Shown in pieces: positions 45,247-57,069 of a stretch of 64,000 bases of DNA. The notes beneath the pieces were generated by a model. It ran no database searches and was not told the DNA's origin. It saw only the letters and a program-made list of their open reading frames with translations. A program made the position numbers and the translations under genes. Each line of letters begins with the position of its first letter. Position 1 is the stretch's first letter. Location of the stretch: the NCBI GenBank assembly GCA_002261195.1, contig MVBO01000039.1:47686-111685 (forward strand). Reading direction: 5' to 3'. Source of the stretch: Bifiguratus adelaidae. Taxonomy: Eukaryota > Mucoromycota > Endogonomycetes > Endogonales.

Positions 45247-46976
45247 CTAAGAGGATCGTGGGGTAAACGTAATGCTCTCGAGGTCAAGAGGACAAGGCTC
45301 CTCGGCACCTTGTTCCACCAAGCCATTCCACACTTCAGGCACCGGGCCGCGAAAGCCAACAATGCCCAGATTGCGGGTACTCGGGATCCTCAAACGTTCC
45401 GTCACCGTCGAAAACCCGTATTGATGGGCCAATTGCTTGCAGTAATCGGCGTACCGTTCGTGGCGGGGTACGTGGGTCGTGTAGGTGGGGACCTGGTAGC
45501 GCGCGCCTGTAAGATCAAAGGCGCAACACGGTATCATGAGGAATCTGGAACTTATTTAGACGATAGCGAGAGCATGCGTAGCGTGGACTTGCCTGCAGGT
45601 GGGAAGGGACCGGGACGCCACAATGGGTATCCTAAAGGGGTGTAAGCGGATATAGAGCCAAGAATGGCGATCGACTGACCATGGCACGAGTTCGTCGGCA
45701 TGATTGGCAATCAGCCATTGGGTATCCAGATATCGGGCTTCTTTGGGCAACAAGGTTTCGGCTTGCAACCCCATCAATAGCTGCGCACATCCAGCACTGC
45801 AACTCACCTCGTAAATCAACCGGACAATGCAAGACGTTGCGATAAGTATCCCAGACCTTGCGCGAAGCGATATCAACGCCAAACCCTTGGTGCCCTTCCG
45901 CCGTCAAGAGATAGGTCACCAACCCATTCCCACATCCTAAATCGGCGAATCGCACCTTTGTCTCGCCCAACACTTGCCACAAGGCCAATATAAAGGCCGT
46001 GATTGCCAATTCTTCGAAAATGTATTTGGCCGGATCGGTTTTTTCGGGCCAGACACGCACTAAGTCGGCCGCGTACCGTTCTTTAAGCCGAGTGTAACCG
46101 GCCGTGTAGATATCATGGGGTACCACTTGGTCATGTAAGATGCGTTTGCGTATACCGAGCGAGGTAGCCACGGACCATTTGTAGAATTTGTGAAAGACGG
46201 CGGTAAACGACATACGCTGACGGGTGTTTGAGGTGCGTCCGTACCAGTGCGATGGACAAGTGACTTACCGTTGTGGCATCGAGTGGTGTATGGAGGGGAA
46301 GAACGGCGAGTGAGAGAGTAGGCTGGTCGGGAGAGCCTTCCAAAACATAGCGAAAAGCCTTCACCTAGAGAAATGTGTCAGAATGCCATCGCATGCCTGC
46401 TTGACCTCATTCACCTTTGGATAATAGTAAGGTAGACTCCTGCAGGGAGTTCCGTCGGGTTCAAGAGGCCAATACACGACGCAAGGCGCTGAAAGAGCAT
46501 GAGGCACGCCATTCAAGCATCCAGATCAATCAACTTTTTCCTACCTTCACCGCTGGATCGATCCCAGTACTCAATCCGTTCATGAATCACTCGATCCTTG
46601 TCCTTACGTTTCGGCACTACTTGTCGAACGATGGTCTCGGACAAGGTCGATACGATCGCATCGTGGCGCACCGTCTCGTCGTCCTCTTCCTTTCGCGATA
46701 CAATCTCTGTCTTTTCAATGGGCGGTATCACCAAATGCGCTTCGAGGATCCATCGCTCCTAAGGCATCGTGAGCACTGCATCGGTAGCATGAGACCGACG
46801 CTTACCACCACCTCCCAAAAGACAGCAGGGTCAAAGTCATAGTTTTGCTCGGCGAGGACAAGCCAAGTGTCACCGTGCCATGACCTTGCCTTTGGATCAG
46901 CAAAGTGAAGGTTTGGATCGTAGAGGTTGTACAGTTGTGAAGCTATCCTACCCTTGGACGGCTCCTCTTGGGTCAT
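45247..46976 (-). CDS. TRM44: tRNA (uracil-2'-O)-methyltransferase Trm44
   Basis: Trm44 makes 2'-O-methyluridine at position 44 of tRNA-Ser using AdoMet. The N-terminal exon has MTQEEPSKGRIASQLYNLYD and an RSWHGDTWLVLAEQNYDFDP segment. Then come a charged linker (RKEEDDETVRHDAIVSTLSE) and KAFRYVLEGSPDQPTLSLAV. The catalytic exon reads KFYKWSVATSLGIRKRILHD, PAKYIFEELAITAFILALWQ and the AdoMet motif FADLGCGNGLVTYLLTAEGH with GFGVD. Next is NHADELVPW (the post-I motif), then FMIPCCAFDLTGARYQVP and a C-terminus with RYADYCKQLAHQYGF and RIPSTRNLGIVG. These blocks follow the family order. The start at 46976 is the first ATG of the first exon; a longer N-terminus cannot be excluded. Confidence 0.88.
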
Positions 46977-47479
46977 GAGAACCAGCCAAGGCAATTTCGA
47001 CAGAGGGCTTCGGTGGAACCGAGGGCACGAGGTGAAGCTGTGCTAGAGCGTACCTACCTTTTACGCGTCACAGCAACCGCACAAAAGGCTGCAAGGCGTA
47101 TCTCTCTCCACGTGCCCCAAGCTGTCCCTGTTCTGGACGCTCTCTTTAAGACTTTACTTGTCCCAGCAGTGCTTTCTCGGGTCCATATGTCTCTGTCACA
47201 CCCACGTTTTGACATACATCTGACTCCTGGATAGCCTCCTTGTTCCCAATCCCGGTTTTCGTTCCTTGTGTTCGCGCTCTCTCGCTCACTTCTCTATCTT
47301 TCTTTCTCTCGCCATTCCTGGCTCGTCAATCCCTCTACTGCCCCTATAAAACAACCCACAACCTTTGCACATCTTTGGCTCTTGCAACGCAAGCCTAAAA
47401 ACCTTGCTTGTGGAACATGAGTCTCTTGCTCTCACTTTCATGACACTGTGGCCCTGTCCACCCCTTTCCACTCTTTCCC
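46977..47479. promoter_or_regulatory. Bidirectional promoter region
   Basis: 503 bases between divergent starts. The right half is pyrimidine-rich (CT tracts at 47275-47310 and 47450-47478), as in fungal core promoters and 5' leaders, with TATAAAA near 47345. Confidence 0.4.
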
Positions 47480-48437
47480 ATGGATACAACAACTGACGTA
47501 AAGCGTACGGATACCTCTACGACGCACAAGGCCACCGACTACAAATCAGACACCAAGACGAAGGAAGCGACCAAAACAGACCACTCTACGACGCACCACC
47601 CACTTGTGAGCGCTCATGCTGTATCTGCCCTATCTGCCGCCAGTACACCCTCAGCATCGGCGTTGCCTTCATCACATTCAGGCTCACCGGTGGCCGGTGC
47701 AGTGGTAGGATCGCTGGTCGGTGTTGCTGCCATCGGTGCCTTGGCCTTTTTCATCGTCCGGAGAAAGCGACGAGTGAGACAGGAGCCACGTTTCAAAACG
47801 CCCTACGACTATGGAAATGCTCCCTACACGCTCGAAGGTGGCCTATACCGTAAGTAGATGGATGCCTTATACCGATCGAGGACTGACCTCCACCACAGAC
47901 AACGACAAGGGTATACCGCTGTCCGTCACCAGCTATTCGTCCAGTGGTATCGACCACTATTCACCCAAGCTCCCTCCGAAATCCCCTGTCAAGGCTGCAC
48001 CAAGTCCACTGGCCCAACAGAGAGACTGGCCAACCATCGATCAGCTCCCATATACCCAAACCACCTATTACCAACATCCTGAACCCATCATTGGCAACGC
48101 TCCCACCCCGCGTCAAGTCGCCATAGAGCAATACGCAGGTCACGCCGGACAACAAGGCATTGTGGATGGCGATGCCGTCGACGATCTGTATGCTGGCATT
48201 GAAGACGTTCCCCATGAAGATGATACGCTGGGTTTGCTCCAATCGACCGCAGATGCCGCCAATGCCTCCAAGGAAGAGATTGACGAACCACAAGCACAAC
48301 ATGTCGTGCTCACTCACCTCGATAATACCCAACAGACCATCGTAGACCACCCCACGCAGCGAGACACGCTGTATGGACTAGGCGAGACCTATTACTATGA
48401 CATAGAAGAGCCATTGCCTCGTAATTCCCTGCTATAG
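47480..48437 (+). CDS. Thr/Ser-rich single-pass membrane protein
   Basis: Two exons, joined by GTAAGT/CCACAG (about 47852-47900). The N-terminus MDTTTDVKRTDTSTTHKATD is Thr/Lys/Asp-rich and has no signal peptide. A Ser/Ala stretch leads to one transmembrane helix (VAGAVVGSLVGVAAIGALAF), a basic stop (RRKRRVRQEPR) and a 240-residue acidic cytosolic tail ending RNSLL. The TM with AGAVVGSLVG glycine pattern and RRKRR follows the SKG6/WSC-type helix seen in many fungal sensor-like proteins. Without a signal peptide it would be a type III (N-out) protein, unless an upstream exon is missing. Function unknown. Confidence 0.6.
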
Positions 48438-48473
48438 ACGTTGTAGAACACCTCTTTTTTTGTCTTTCGGACT

Positions 48474-49680
48474 ATGGCCAATTGGGTGCAGTTGCCTTCA
48501 CAGCAGCAAGGATACGACATTCGCAGGTCAAGCCATGCGCTTGCTGTCGTTGGCGACCGGGTAAGTGTTCGTCTTGCACTCATCTGTCGCTCATGCCGTC
48601 ACAAGGCATTCATCTTTGGAGGTGAAGTCAAGCCGCGCGAACCGGTCGACAATGTTCTCTACCCTTACAACTTGGCTCGTGAGTAGCAAGAGAGATAGAG
48701 CCTGCAGATGCATACTAAACGTCTTGTGTAGTGCGTCAGTGGGAAGCATCAGTTGACCCGACGGAGGAAGCGCCAGAACCGCGGGTAGGCACGCAGATGG
48801 TATCGATAGGTTCGATGCTCTACGTGTTTGGAGGTCGAGGTGGAAAGGACATGCAAGCATTGTCTTCGGAGGTCTACCAGTTTGATACGGAAGCCTCCAA
48901 GTGGACCCGCTTGACGTTGGATGGCCAGTATCCCGAAGCCAGAAGTTTTCATGCCATGACGGCCTCGGAAGTGAGCGTGCAAGGGGGCCAGGGCCTCGTC
49001 TATTGTCCGCATCGTTGATACTCATCATCGGCTAGACGGATCTGTATGTGTTTGGAGGATGCCCGGCGTCAGGACGTTTGAGTGATCTCTGGAGCTTCAA
49101 CCCCATCACATCCACATGGGCTCGAAAAGCCCAAGTGGATCTCACTGGACGTGGAGGTGCTGCATTGGCCTATCATCAAGGCAAGATTTGGCTGCATGGC
49201 GGATTCAACGGCAAGTAGACATGACCCGTCACCTGCGCACCCGGATTAACCATTACTCTAGGTCAAGAATTGGATGATTTGAGGGTCTATGATATCGCGT
49301 CCGACACTTGGTCGACACCCATCGTCGCTCCAGGTCCATCTCCAGCACCTCGCAGTGTGCACGCCATGGTACCGGTGGATGATCATCGCCTGGTGGTCTT
49401 GTACGGTGAACGTGATCCATCCACGATTGGCCATGAAGGGGCAGGCAAATTCTGGGATGATGTCTGGATCCTCTCTATTGACAAGGATCAAGTTACCTGG
49501 ACCAAAGTCCCTGTCAATGGACCGAGTGAAGGGTCGACGGCATCCAGCTTGGCGCCCGTCAAACCCAAGGATCGCGGATGGTTCCAAGCGGCTGCATGGA
49601 AGGGCAAGGTTGTTCTTTCTGGTGGATTGGACGATGAGAATGCTCGCCTGGATGACTTGTTTGTGCTTCAGGAGCTTTAA
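48474..49680 (+). CDS. Kelch-repeat beta-propeller protein
   Basis: Five exons encode about five kelch motifs. Recognisable blades: RRSSHALAVVGDR then AFIFGGEV; GTQMVSIGSMLYVFGGRGGK; PEARSFHAMTASE then DLYVFGGCPASGRLSDLWSF; GGAALAYHQGKIWLHGGFNG; and PAPRSVHAMVPVDDHRLVVL. The last blade reads WKGKVVLSGGLDDENARLDD. Each blade has the double Gly and the spaced Trp (WTRLTLD, WARKA, WSTPI, WTKV). The pattern resembles fungal and plant nitrile-specifier-like kelch proteins, but the same fold serves many roles. It starts only 36 bases after the stop of the preceding gene, a very tight tandem. Confidence 0.8.
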
Positions 49681-49864
49681 GCTCTTCTAAATCCATGCTA
49701 TGCAGTAATCTCCTCTCTCTCTTTGAACTCTCTGTCATTCCAATGGATATAATAACTCTCCACAGTGTATTCATTCAATGCGATAAACTTCAAGTGCCGC
49801 GTTGTCTTGAAAGTGTTCTGTAATTCATTATCCGAATTGGGACAGAGCTGCTCTTGTTCGCGTC

Positions 49865-52800
49865 ATGACACCGACAGCAACGTCGGTGGACATTGCGTCC
49901 CTGGCTCGCATCAATGTTCTCATTGTCCCTGTTGGTCCCATCAAGCGCTCAGTGTTTGCGAGTCATGTTCAGTTGATTTCACAGTTTCATCAGATTGCGT
50001 TGGCTGACCTCACCCCGGAACTCGTGCACGGGAACAGTCGTAAGTAGGCGGGGAGGGTGGAAAGCGTTGACTCGATGGTTGACTGAGTCACAGCGGGAAA
50101 GGAAATGCTTTGCGTTGCTCACCTTGATATTGTATCTAGCCATGTTCAGTAGTCAAGGTTTTCAGGAAGGACGGATGCACTTTCGCTTTCTCACGTCTTT
50201 CAATGACGTTAACCAGCACCTTGAAGACTTCCAACTGCATCGTCGCCTGTTTGGTGTAGGTCATTGGCATGGTTGTGAATGCGAATACTGATGCGCACCA
50301 TGACTTTTGCAGGTGATTGGAATCATGGATTGCAGAGAATGGAAGAGCGATCAGATTGCATCAAGTTACCAGATGTTCAAGACAAAGCTCGAGCAGGTAC
50401 AGGTTCATCGATATCCATAGCTTGAGTTCGAGCTGATCTGTTCACGCCAGTACCCTTCGGCATTAGCAACTCGATTGTTTGCATTTGATCCACAAGAGAA
50501 CCAGCCTGACGATACAAAGGGCGTCATCATGATACCCGATGTCGGCAATCAATCCTTTTATATGAATACGATGATTCTTGACTTTGCCAGTCAATTTCTT
50601 GGTGGATTTGGCATCCTGGTAAGCGTGACGAAGCAATCCTTCCTTCATCCTGTCATCAACAGCTGTCATCCTAGGCATCAGCGATCGAACGAAAACCCCA
50701 CATTGAGAGCCCCCAATTGTTCAATATGCCCAATGCGGATATCGCCACTCCACCCAGCGCAATGGCTAGTAATGACATACCCGTACCGAGACCTGTCGCA
50801 CCTTCGCCAGTATTGGACGCGACGAAAAGTCCGACTTCCGGCGACTTTTCGAAACCGCCCCCAGAACCCGCTTTAGTCAATGACTCGGCACCGGGAGCAC
50901 CAAGTCCGACCTCAAGCATTTCCTCCACCTTTCTTAAGCGCGCATCCACGGTGACTTCACCGACCCCAAATCGACAGGGCCCCCAGGCGCAGAATTTACC
51001 TGGGCGTGAACGATCACCGCGACCGCCATCCATAAGTAGGACGCATTCCGGGTCAAGTCTATCCCCCAATCCGACACCAAGCATGTCCATGGCAATGTTG
51101 AGTTCAGAGAGCTCAAAATTGAAACGGCGAGCCCCAGGTCGAATTCAGAAATTGCTCGGGGACCTCTTTCTTCTTGCAGGCCGACTACCTGATGCCGTGA
51201 ATACCTACAACAAGGCCATCGATTTCGCGAGATCCAATTCAGATTATCTATGGCTCGCCGCTGCCATGGAAGGTCTATTGTGTGCGAACTTGTTGCTGGA
51301 TGCTCTGCGCGCAGACCAAGAGGTGAGTGATGGATAAAGAAACAGATATGGCGGAATTTAACCGTTTGGTCTAGGGCGTGGTTGAGCGAGACACAGAGTC
51401 CAGCACAGACGCCACTTCCGGTGGGCCCGATCCATCATCCATGAAACAACCGAAATCCTTCCATGTCGAGGTCCAGGAGCGGTACTTTTTGATCCTTGGT
51501 TATTACACCAAAACCTCGTCTACAACGATTCCACCCACCCCGACGGTCATATACGTAGAAGCGTGTTTAAAGGTCGCTAAATTCCTCACCACCATCTATT
51601 TCTGCAATGGGTGGAACAAGGAGGCCATGGAATGCTTACAAGCTGGAAACATGACGCCAAGCTCACATTACGTCGATGGAGATCAAAGTTATCTGTGGAC
51701 AGAACCACGATTGAACTTAGACGATATGATTGCTCACAAGGCATCGGGTTTGAGCAGATTCGAGATTGGACAGTGGGTGATGCGGGCTTGGGGCACCCAC
51801 TTGCAAGATCTAGATCCAACAGAGCAGGTATGCTGTTCGCCGCAAAAATTGAATGTACTGAACGTTGTGACCATCCATAGATTCGGCTCGTCACTGCTAT
51901 GGCTACGATCCTCGCGCATATCGGCTATAGGCGCAAGTACGCTTTTCTTTTGCGCCAAACATTGCAAATAAGCCTGCCTCTTTTAATCGATTCACGCAAG
52001 TCTCGAAGTGTCAAATCGGTTGAATTCTTGCAGAACAGTAGGGTACTGCTTGGTTTCCTGAATAGAGTGCGCGATATTTATGGGGTGGGAGGTAAGCCAA
52101 CTGTGCGGCTCTGCTTATATTGACATATTGTCCGCGTCAGGAACGGACTCGACGAAGCAAACGTCTAGTTCAAAAAGGGACAAGCTAGGCTGGCCTGATT
52201 TGCAGATTGCCGTACTTCATGAGTGTATTGCTATTGCTGAGGGCTTACCAGGTAAACACCGAGAATCTCGAACTATGGTCGCTACTTACTGATTCTCGCG
52301 ACAGATTATCTTTCCATGCTTGAAGCGACAACCATGTTGTTGCGCACTCTCCACAAACACCTATCAAAGGAGGAACAAGTACGCTTAGCAGCATCTATTC
52401 CTCGCATCGTGGCTGCAGGACAAAAAGCAGGGCAACTGGACGGTACCGTTCCTTATTGGGGTACCGATTTGGTGCAGTCGGTTGAGCCAGTAAAGTATGG
52501 ATCTTTTGATCCAACACCCGGCATGTTGTCTTACAGGCTTTGCAGGCAGATCTCACGACGCTTACCCTACGCTCATCGCATCAGCAAGGCCGCCGAAGAT
52601 GCTGTTGTTAAATCTGACAAGAAGGAGGATCAGGATCCTTTCATCTATAATCCGTACTCTCAAGCGCAAGTCAAACAGAATCAAGCAAGTGAACCAGCAT
52701 TCACGTAGCACTTACTCATGTTGCATATTAGACACTCTTGATTGCGAACGAGCTCGCCGAATTCAAGGTCACTTTACGCAACCCATTTGCATTTGATATT

Positions 52801-54986
52801 GAGGTTTCGCGAATCATTTTGAGGTAAGTCGCCTTTCACTGAATATCATTCCGTTCTCACCTTAACTCGCTTGCAGTGCCAGTAGTGACAAGCTTGAAGT
52901 TACACCATTCTCCACCATCATTCCGGCTAATGGAACTACCAGCGTACGATTAACGGGGTTACCATCGTCACCAGGCGAAATCGAGATTCTAGGCTGCAAG
53001 ATTACCCTAGCAGGCTGTTCGGAACAACATTTCCAATTGCCGACGCCAACTGTTCCGTCAAAGAATGCTGATGATGGTGAAAGACCATCCAAGCGCTCTA
53101 GTAGTGGTTTGCAAGATGCGCCTGTTATACGTAAGTTTCTTTGTTCATTCATCCATCTATCGAGGTTTGACCTGATTGTCTTAGCCAAACCCTCTAATCT
53201 TCCATTCCCGGTCACTATTATACCCGAGCAACCGCTTTTGAAGGTCAAGAAGAGCTCTCTTCTACACTCTGCGTTAATGGTCTTTGAAGGAGAACTGTAA
53301 GTAGGGGACGTGCACAAACCATGCCGAGTCCAACGAGTTTGATTGCCTTCTCAGATCACAAGTGGTCATCACCCTCGAGAACATTGGGAGTGTTCCTGTA
53401 GATTTCATCACACTTTATTTCGTTGATTCGACCGTGAACCCAGCCTTGACAAATCCTGACTTACCGCCCGAAGAAGAATACGAGAGAGACATTTTCAAGC
53501 AGCAAATGACTGTGTTTTCATGGGATGGTACCCATGACGAGCGAATGAACCTGATTGGCAAGAAGGTAGACATTCAACCTGGTCAATCCTATGACATCAC
53601 GGTGAGCGTGCTTGGAAAACGTGGCTGGTATGTGTAAACTGTCGGATGCCGTGGAGCTAGAGTGCTTATATGATCCTTAGTACCGGTGGCACCATCCAAA
53701 TCGACTATTCGTATCTGCATCAAAATGTTCATGAGGACTCAACCAGTGCGCATGACTCACATACCTTTTATTCGCGTCAACTTTATTTCCCTATGCTTAT
53801 CACCGTGCAACGCAACTTGGATGTTGTCAATTGGGATATTTTATATTTGCGGTCAAGTGACTATCGCAGCCGCGAAAGTACTGAAGCCGGCAAGGCTGCA
53901 CAAAACGACTACAAACTTGAGAAGTACGATGCCTCCAACATCTTGGAGCTGACACAATATGGTCATCAACGAGGTGAAAATGCATACTGTTTAGCCACGG
54001 TGGATATTCGCAATATGTGGAACGTTCCATTCGAGATTGAAATAGCCATTGGAGCTGTTGAAGGAAACGACAACATGCATGATTCTAGAACCACATCCAA
54101 TGGTGAAGCGTCCGCAGTCCTGTCATTGACCATCATCGATCCCGGCTGTACGAGGAGGTGAGTTCCTTGCCAACGTAACCTGCCTCATTAACACCTTCTG
54201 GCTCAGAATCGTTCTGCCTATCAAGCGGCTTTGTCTGCCGAGAGAAGACCTTTGTCGCCCAATACCGGTACTCAAAGCCAACAAGCAATTTGTTGTACAG
54301 AAGGGACCACCTGTTTCACCGGCCGAGGAACAGCGTAGACTCTCTGCCTTCTGGTATCGCGAGGAACTACTCAAGATGATAAAGGCGAGGTGGCGATGTC
54401 TGTCAACTGGCCAGAATGGCCTGCTGTACTTGCGTCCTTCGCTTCGTCTAACCCCTCTGCAATTGGCGATATTGGTTCATGATGACGTTGAATTCAATAT
54501 CAATATGAGTTCATCGTCTGATGACAAGGTAATCCAAAGGCTGGGCTACCGACACTTTCAATGTCCAGCAGATCAATTTATCTATTTCACCATTGGGGTA
54601 GTGAATCGAAAAGGTGAGACAAGTCTCTTATTTGCACTTCGCATTCTCATGCATGTTGTCCAGATGTCAATGTGCACTATTGCTTGCGCATTCAACCTGC
54701 CCGAAGTCATAATGACGGTGCCAAGGAATATGACCTCAACGAAAAGCTGTTGTATCAAGGGCTGCTGCAGACAGTCTTCCACAATGTATGTGAGCTGATC
54801 AGCATTATTAACATGACACTTACAGATCTCTTTTGCACACAGATTCCGCCCAGTGAAGAAGCAACCTACTCGCTACCCGTTTGCTTCCTTACAAGAGGTC
54901 AATATGAGTTCTTGTACCATATACAGGACGTGCAAACTGGATTTGTCGCGTATGACAGAGAGTGTGTCATTGTAGATGTCAAGTAG
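49865..54986 (+). CDS. TRS120: TRAPP II complex subunit Trs120 (TRAPPC9)
   Basis: TRAPP II activates Rab11/Ypt31 at the late Golgi; Trs120 is one of its specific subunits. The N-terminus has ARINVLIVPVGPIKRSVFAS, HVQLISQFHQIALADLTPEL and GRMHFRFLTSFNDVNQHLED, the Trs120 signature. Then come GIMDCREW and LFAFDPQENQPDDTKGVIMI. A disordered Pro/Ser insert (about 50740-51110) follows, then the helical repeat KRRAPGRIQKLLGDLFLLAG with RLPDAVNTYNKAIDFARSNS. The second half has beta-sandwich domains: NEFKVTLRNPFAFDIEVSRI-type sequence near 52740, LENIGSVPVDFITLYFVDST, DVVNWDILYL, and a C-terminus GQYEFLYHIQDVQTGFVAYD. More than fifteen exons. The identity rests on the N-terminus and overall order; many splice sites were read by eye. 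Confidence 0.85.
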
Positions 54987-55089
54987 AATTGCCACTAGCG
55001 TTCTTTGGTTGCAGCTAATATACATCATTCATACAAGCGCCTAGAACACCTAAAGTATACATTAAAACTATACTTTGTCCGTACTAACC

Positions 55090-56560
55090 ACAGTTTCTGT
55101 CTCAGATACCATCGCTTTCTCGTGCGCAAGTCTACTAAGCGCCGAGCCTCAGCGACCACCACTGCCGCATCATCACTGTCAGAGATCTCTGCGAGCTACT
55201 CCAGAGACTTACCTTGGGTCTCGACAAAAAAGTCGTATACACCAACAATCTCTAGGTGGATGTAACAGCCATAGAAATTATAGTACTTCCAACCAAGCTG
55301 GCGAAGAGCGATAGGATTGACGTAGATGGTAATGAAGACGCATAATTGATTGACACGAGCCCAAAGACGGCCATGCCTTTGGCACGGATGGTGAATGGCA
55401 AGATCTCAACCGGATACGCGACAACCAAAGGCGTCAAGGCAATGTCATAAGAGGCAAAGTATAGATTATCGTGGCAACAGATGCATAACCCGCCTCTAAA
55501 GTTTCCGCGCTCACTGTAAATTGCACAAATGATTTCTGTGCCGACGAAGCAAACCATGCCAATAGTCGAGGCAATCCAGAGTGATCTGCGACCGTTTCTG
55601 TCGACATTCAAGGCTGATGCGCTCGCAATGATGAGATTACAAATTTGAAGACATCCATTGAACCAGTAGTTGTTTGAATGAGTCTCGAATGCCAACTCGT
55701 TGAGAACAATGATCAGATAATGTGTAACGAGACCATTTCTCCTAAGGCGGCACATGTGGCAACGAATATGACGATGATGAGACGGTGGCGATTCCCTAGT
55801 GAGCGACCAGCTCGAGATCAGATTTCTTCGCAACTTCCTGCTCGCGCAAGATAGTCGCACATATTTCCTGATATTCTTTCGGTATAAGCTCGTCGTTCAA
55901 ATCACCTTCTGCGTGAAAATTAGCCAGGATTTCCAATGTGTCTTCATGTCGTACCTTGGAAATCAACCATCGATGCGACTCTTCATTAAACCACACCGCC
56001 AGGACTTGAGTTAAGGAAGAAAGGCTTATACTTAAATAGGAACACTCCTGGACCATGAACTAATCAGACTCGATGTGCCAATGTGACCCATGCTGCCAAG
56101 ACAGTGGAAGCAAACAGTGGTTTATCTTACTTCTTACAAGAGCGTTTCGCATTGTACAATCAACTTACTGGATCCCAGACAATACATTGTATTGTATTCG
56201 CTTTTGGTGAGCTGCAGGAGCCACTTCGGCCACCAATGTGGGGGCAGCATTGCTGGCAAACGATCCACTTACTCCAAGAATAAACCTGGCAGCCAGAAAA
56301 ATCGGCACTACAGGCGAGCTTACTGCGCCATCGACGGCATCGTCTATGCATCCATTTACTGTTGACGGCTGCAACCGGCAATACTACTCCGACAGGCATG
56401 ATAGATGATCCAAGGAAGATAGCCTTGTTTCGTCCAAACCGATCGGAGAAGTGCGTGCTATGAAAATGCCCAGTATCCCACCAATTATCATGATTCCATG
56501 GAGCAGCCCAAGTGTAGATGATTTGACTTCATGTCCGTGCAAAGACGACAGTGTCGTCTT
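55090..56560 (-). pseudogene. Decayed MFS sugar transporter (lactose permease-like)
   Basis: Conserved pieces of a fungal sugar/H+ symporter occur in order but in different frames. They are DRFGRNKAIFLGSSIMPVG, LAARFILGVSGSFASNAAPT with LVAEVAPAAH, ESHRWLISKVRHEDTLEILA, GNRHRLIIVIFVATCAA, RRNGLVTHYLIIVLNELAFE, WFNGCLQICNLIIASASALN with VDRNGRRSLW, ALTPLVVAYPVEILPFTIRA, QLCVFITIYVNPIAL and YDFFVETQGKSLEEI. Frame changes occur near 55345, 55740, 55797 (with a TAG) and 56300. The usual PESPRWL reads ESHRWL, and the helices between AAH and ESH are partly missing. No intron signals explain the breaks. I read this as a pseudogene. Confidence 0.75.
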
Positions 56561-57069
56561 GGTATGTGAGGTTCGTCAGTTGTCAAGGAACGAAGCCTAG
56601 AGGCCTCTTTTCTCTAGGTGCCAGACTTGACGGCGGAGACTAGCAGCTTCACTTTCCATATGTGGTTAACGCAAGCCCAAATAAACCGGAGACTATTTCA
56701 TCGCAGACAGAGGAGAACGCAGCTTATAAAAGGGCTTGAAGCGTCCATTTAATGACTCGGCAGGGAAGATACATTGAAGGTGTCGATCTCTTCATGTAGC
56801 CTTGTCAATTCGGAAATGACAAGTTTTATCCCACACAGAATAATATCGCTACTACTTTGATTATCAACTGGAGTCCCGCTTGTGGAAAGGCCCAGCCGAT
56901 ATACCTGGGAACCGTGCGAACTAAACCGGCGACTTCAATGAACTTTGTTCAGTGATAGTACATTGATTGGCTTTTTTACTCCTGATATAAGATGTTGCAG
57001 AGTAATCTACAGGCATACAGATAAAACAATTGAGCAGATAAACAATCATCTATACGGTACTTTATATGA
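56561..57069. other. Intergenic, upstream of the transporter relic and 3' of calcineurin
   Basis: About 510 bases. It probably contained the start of the decayed transporter. I find no transposon ends or target-site duplications. Confidence 0.4.
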
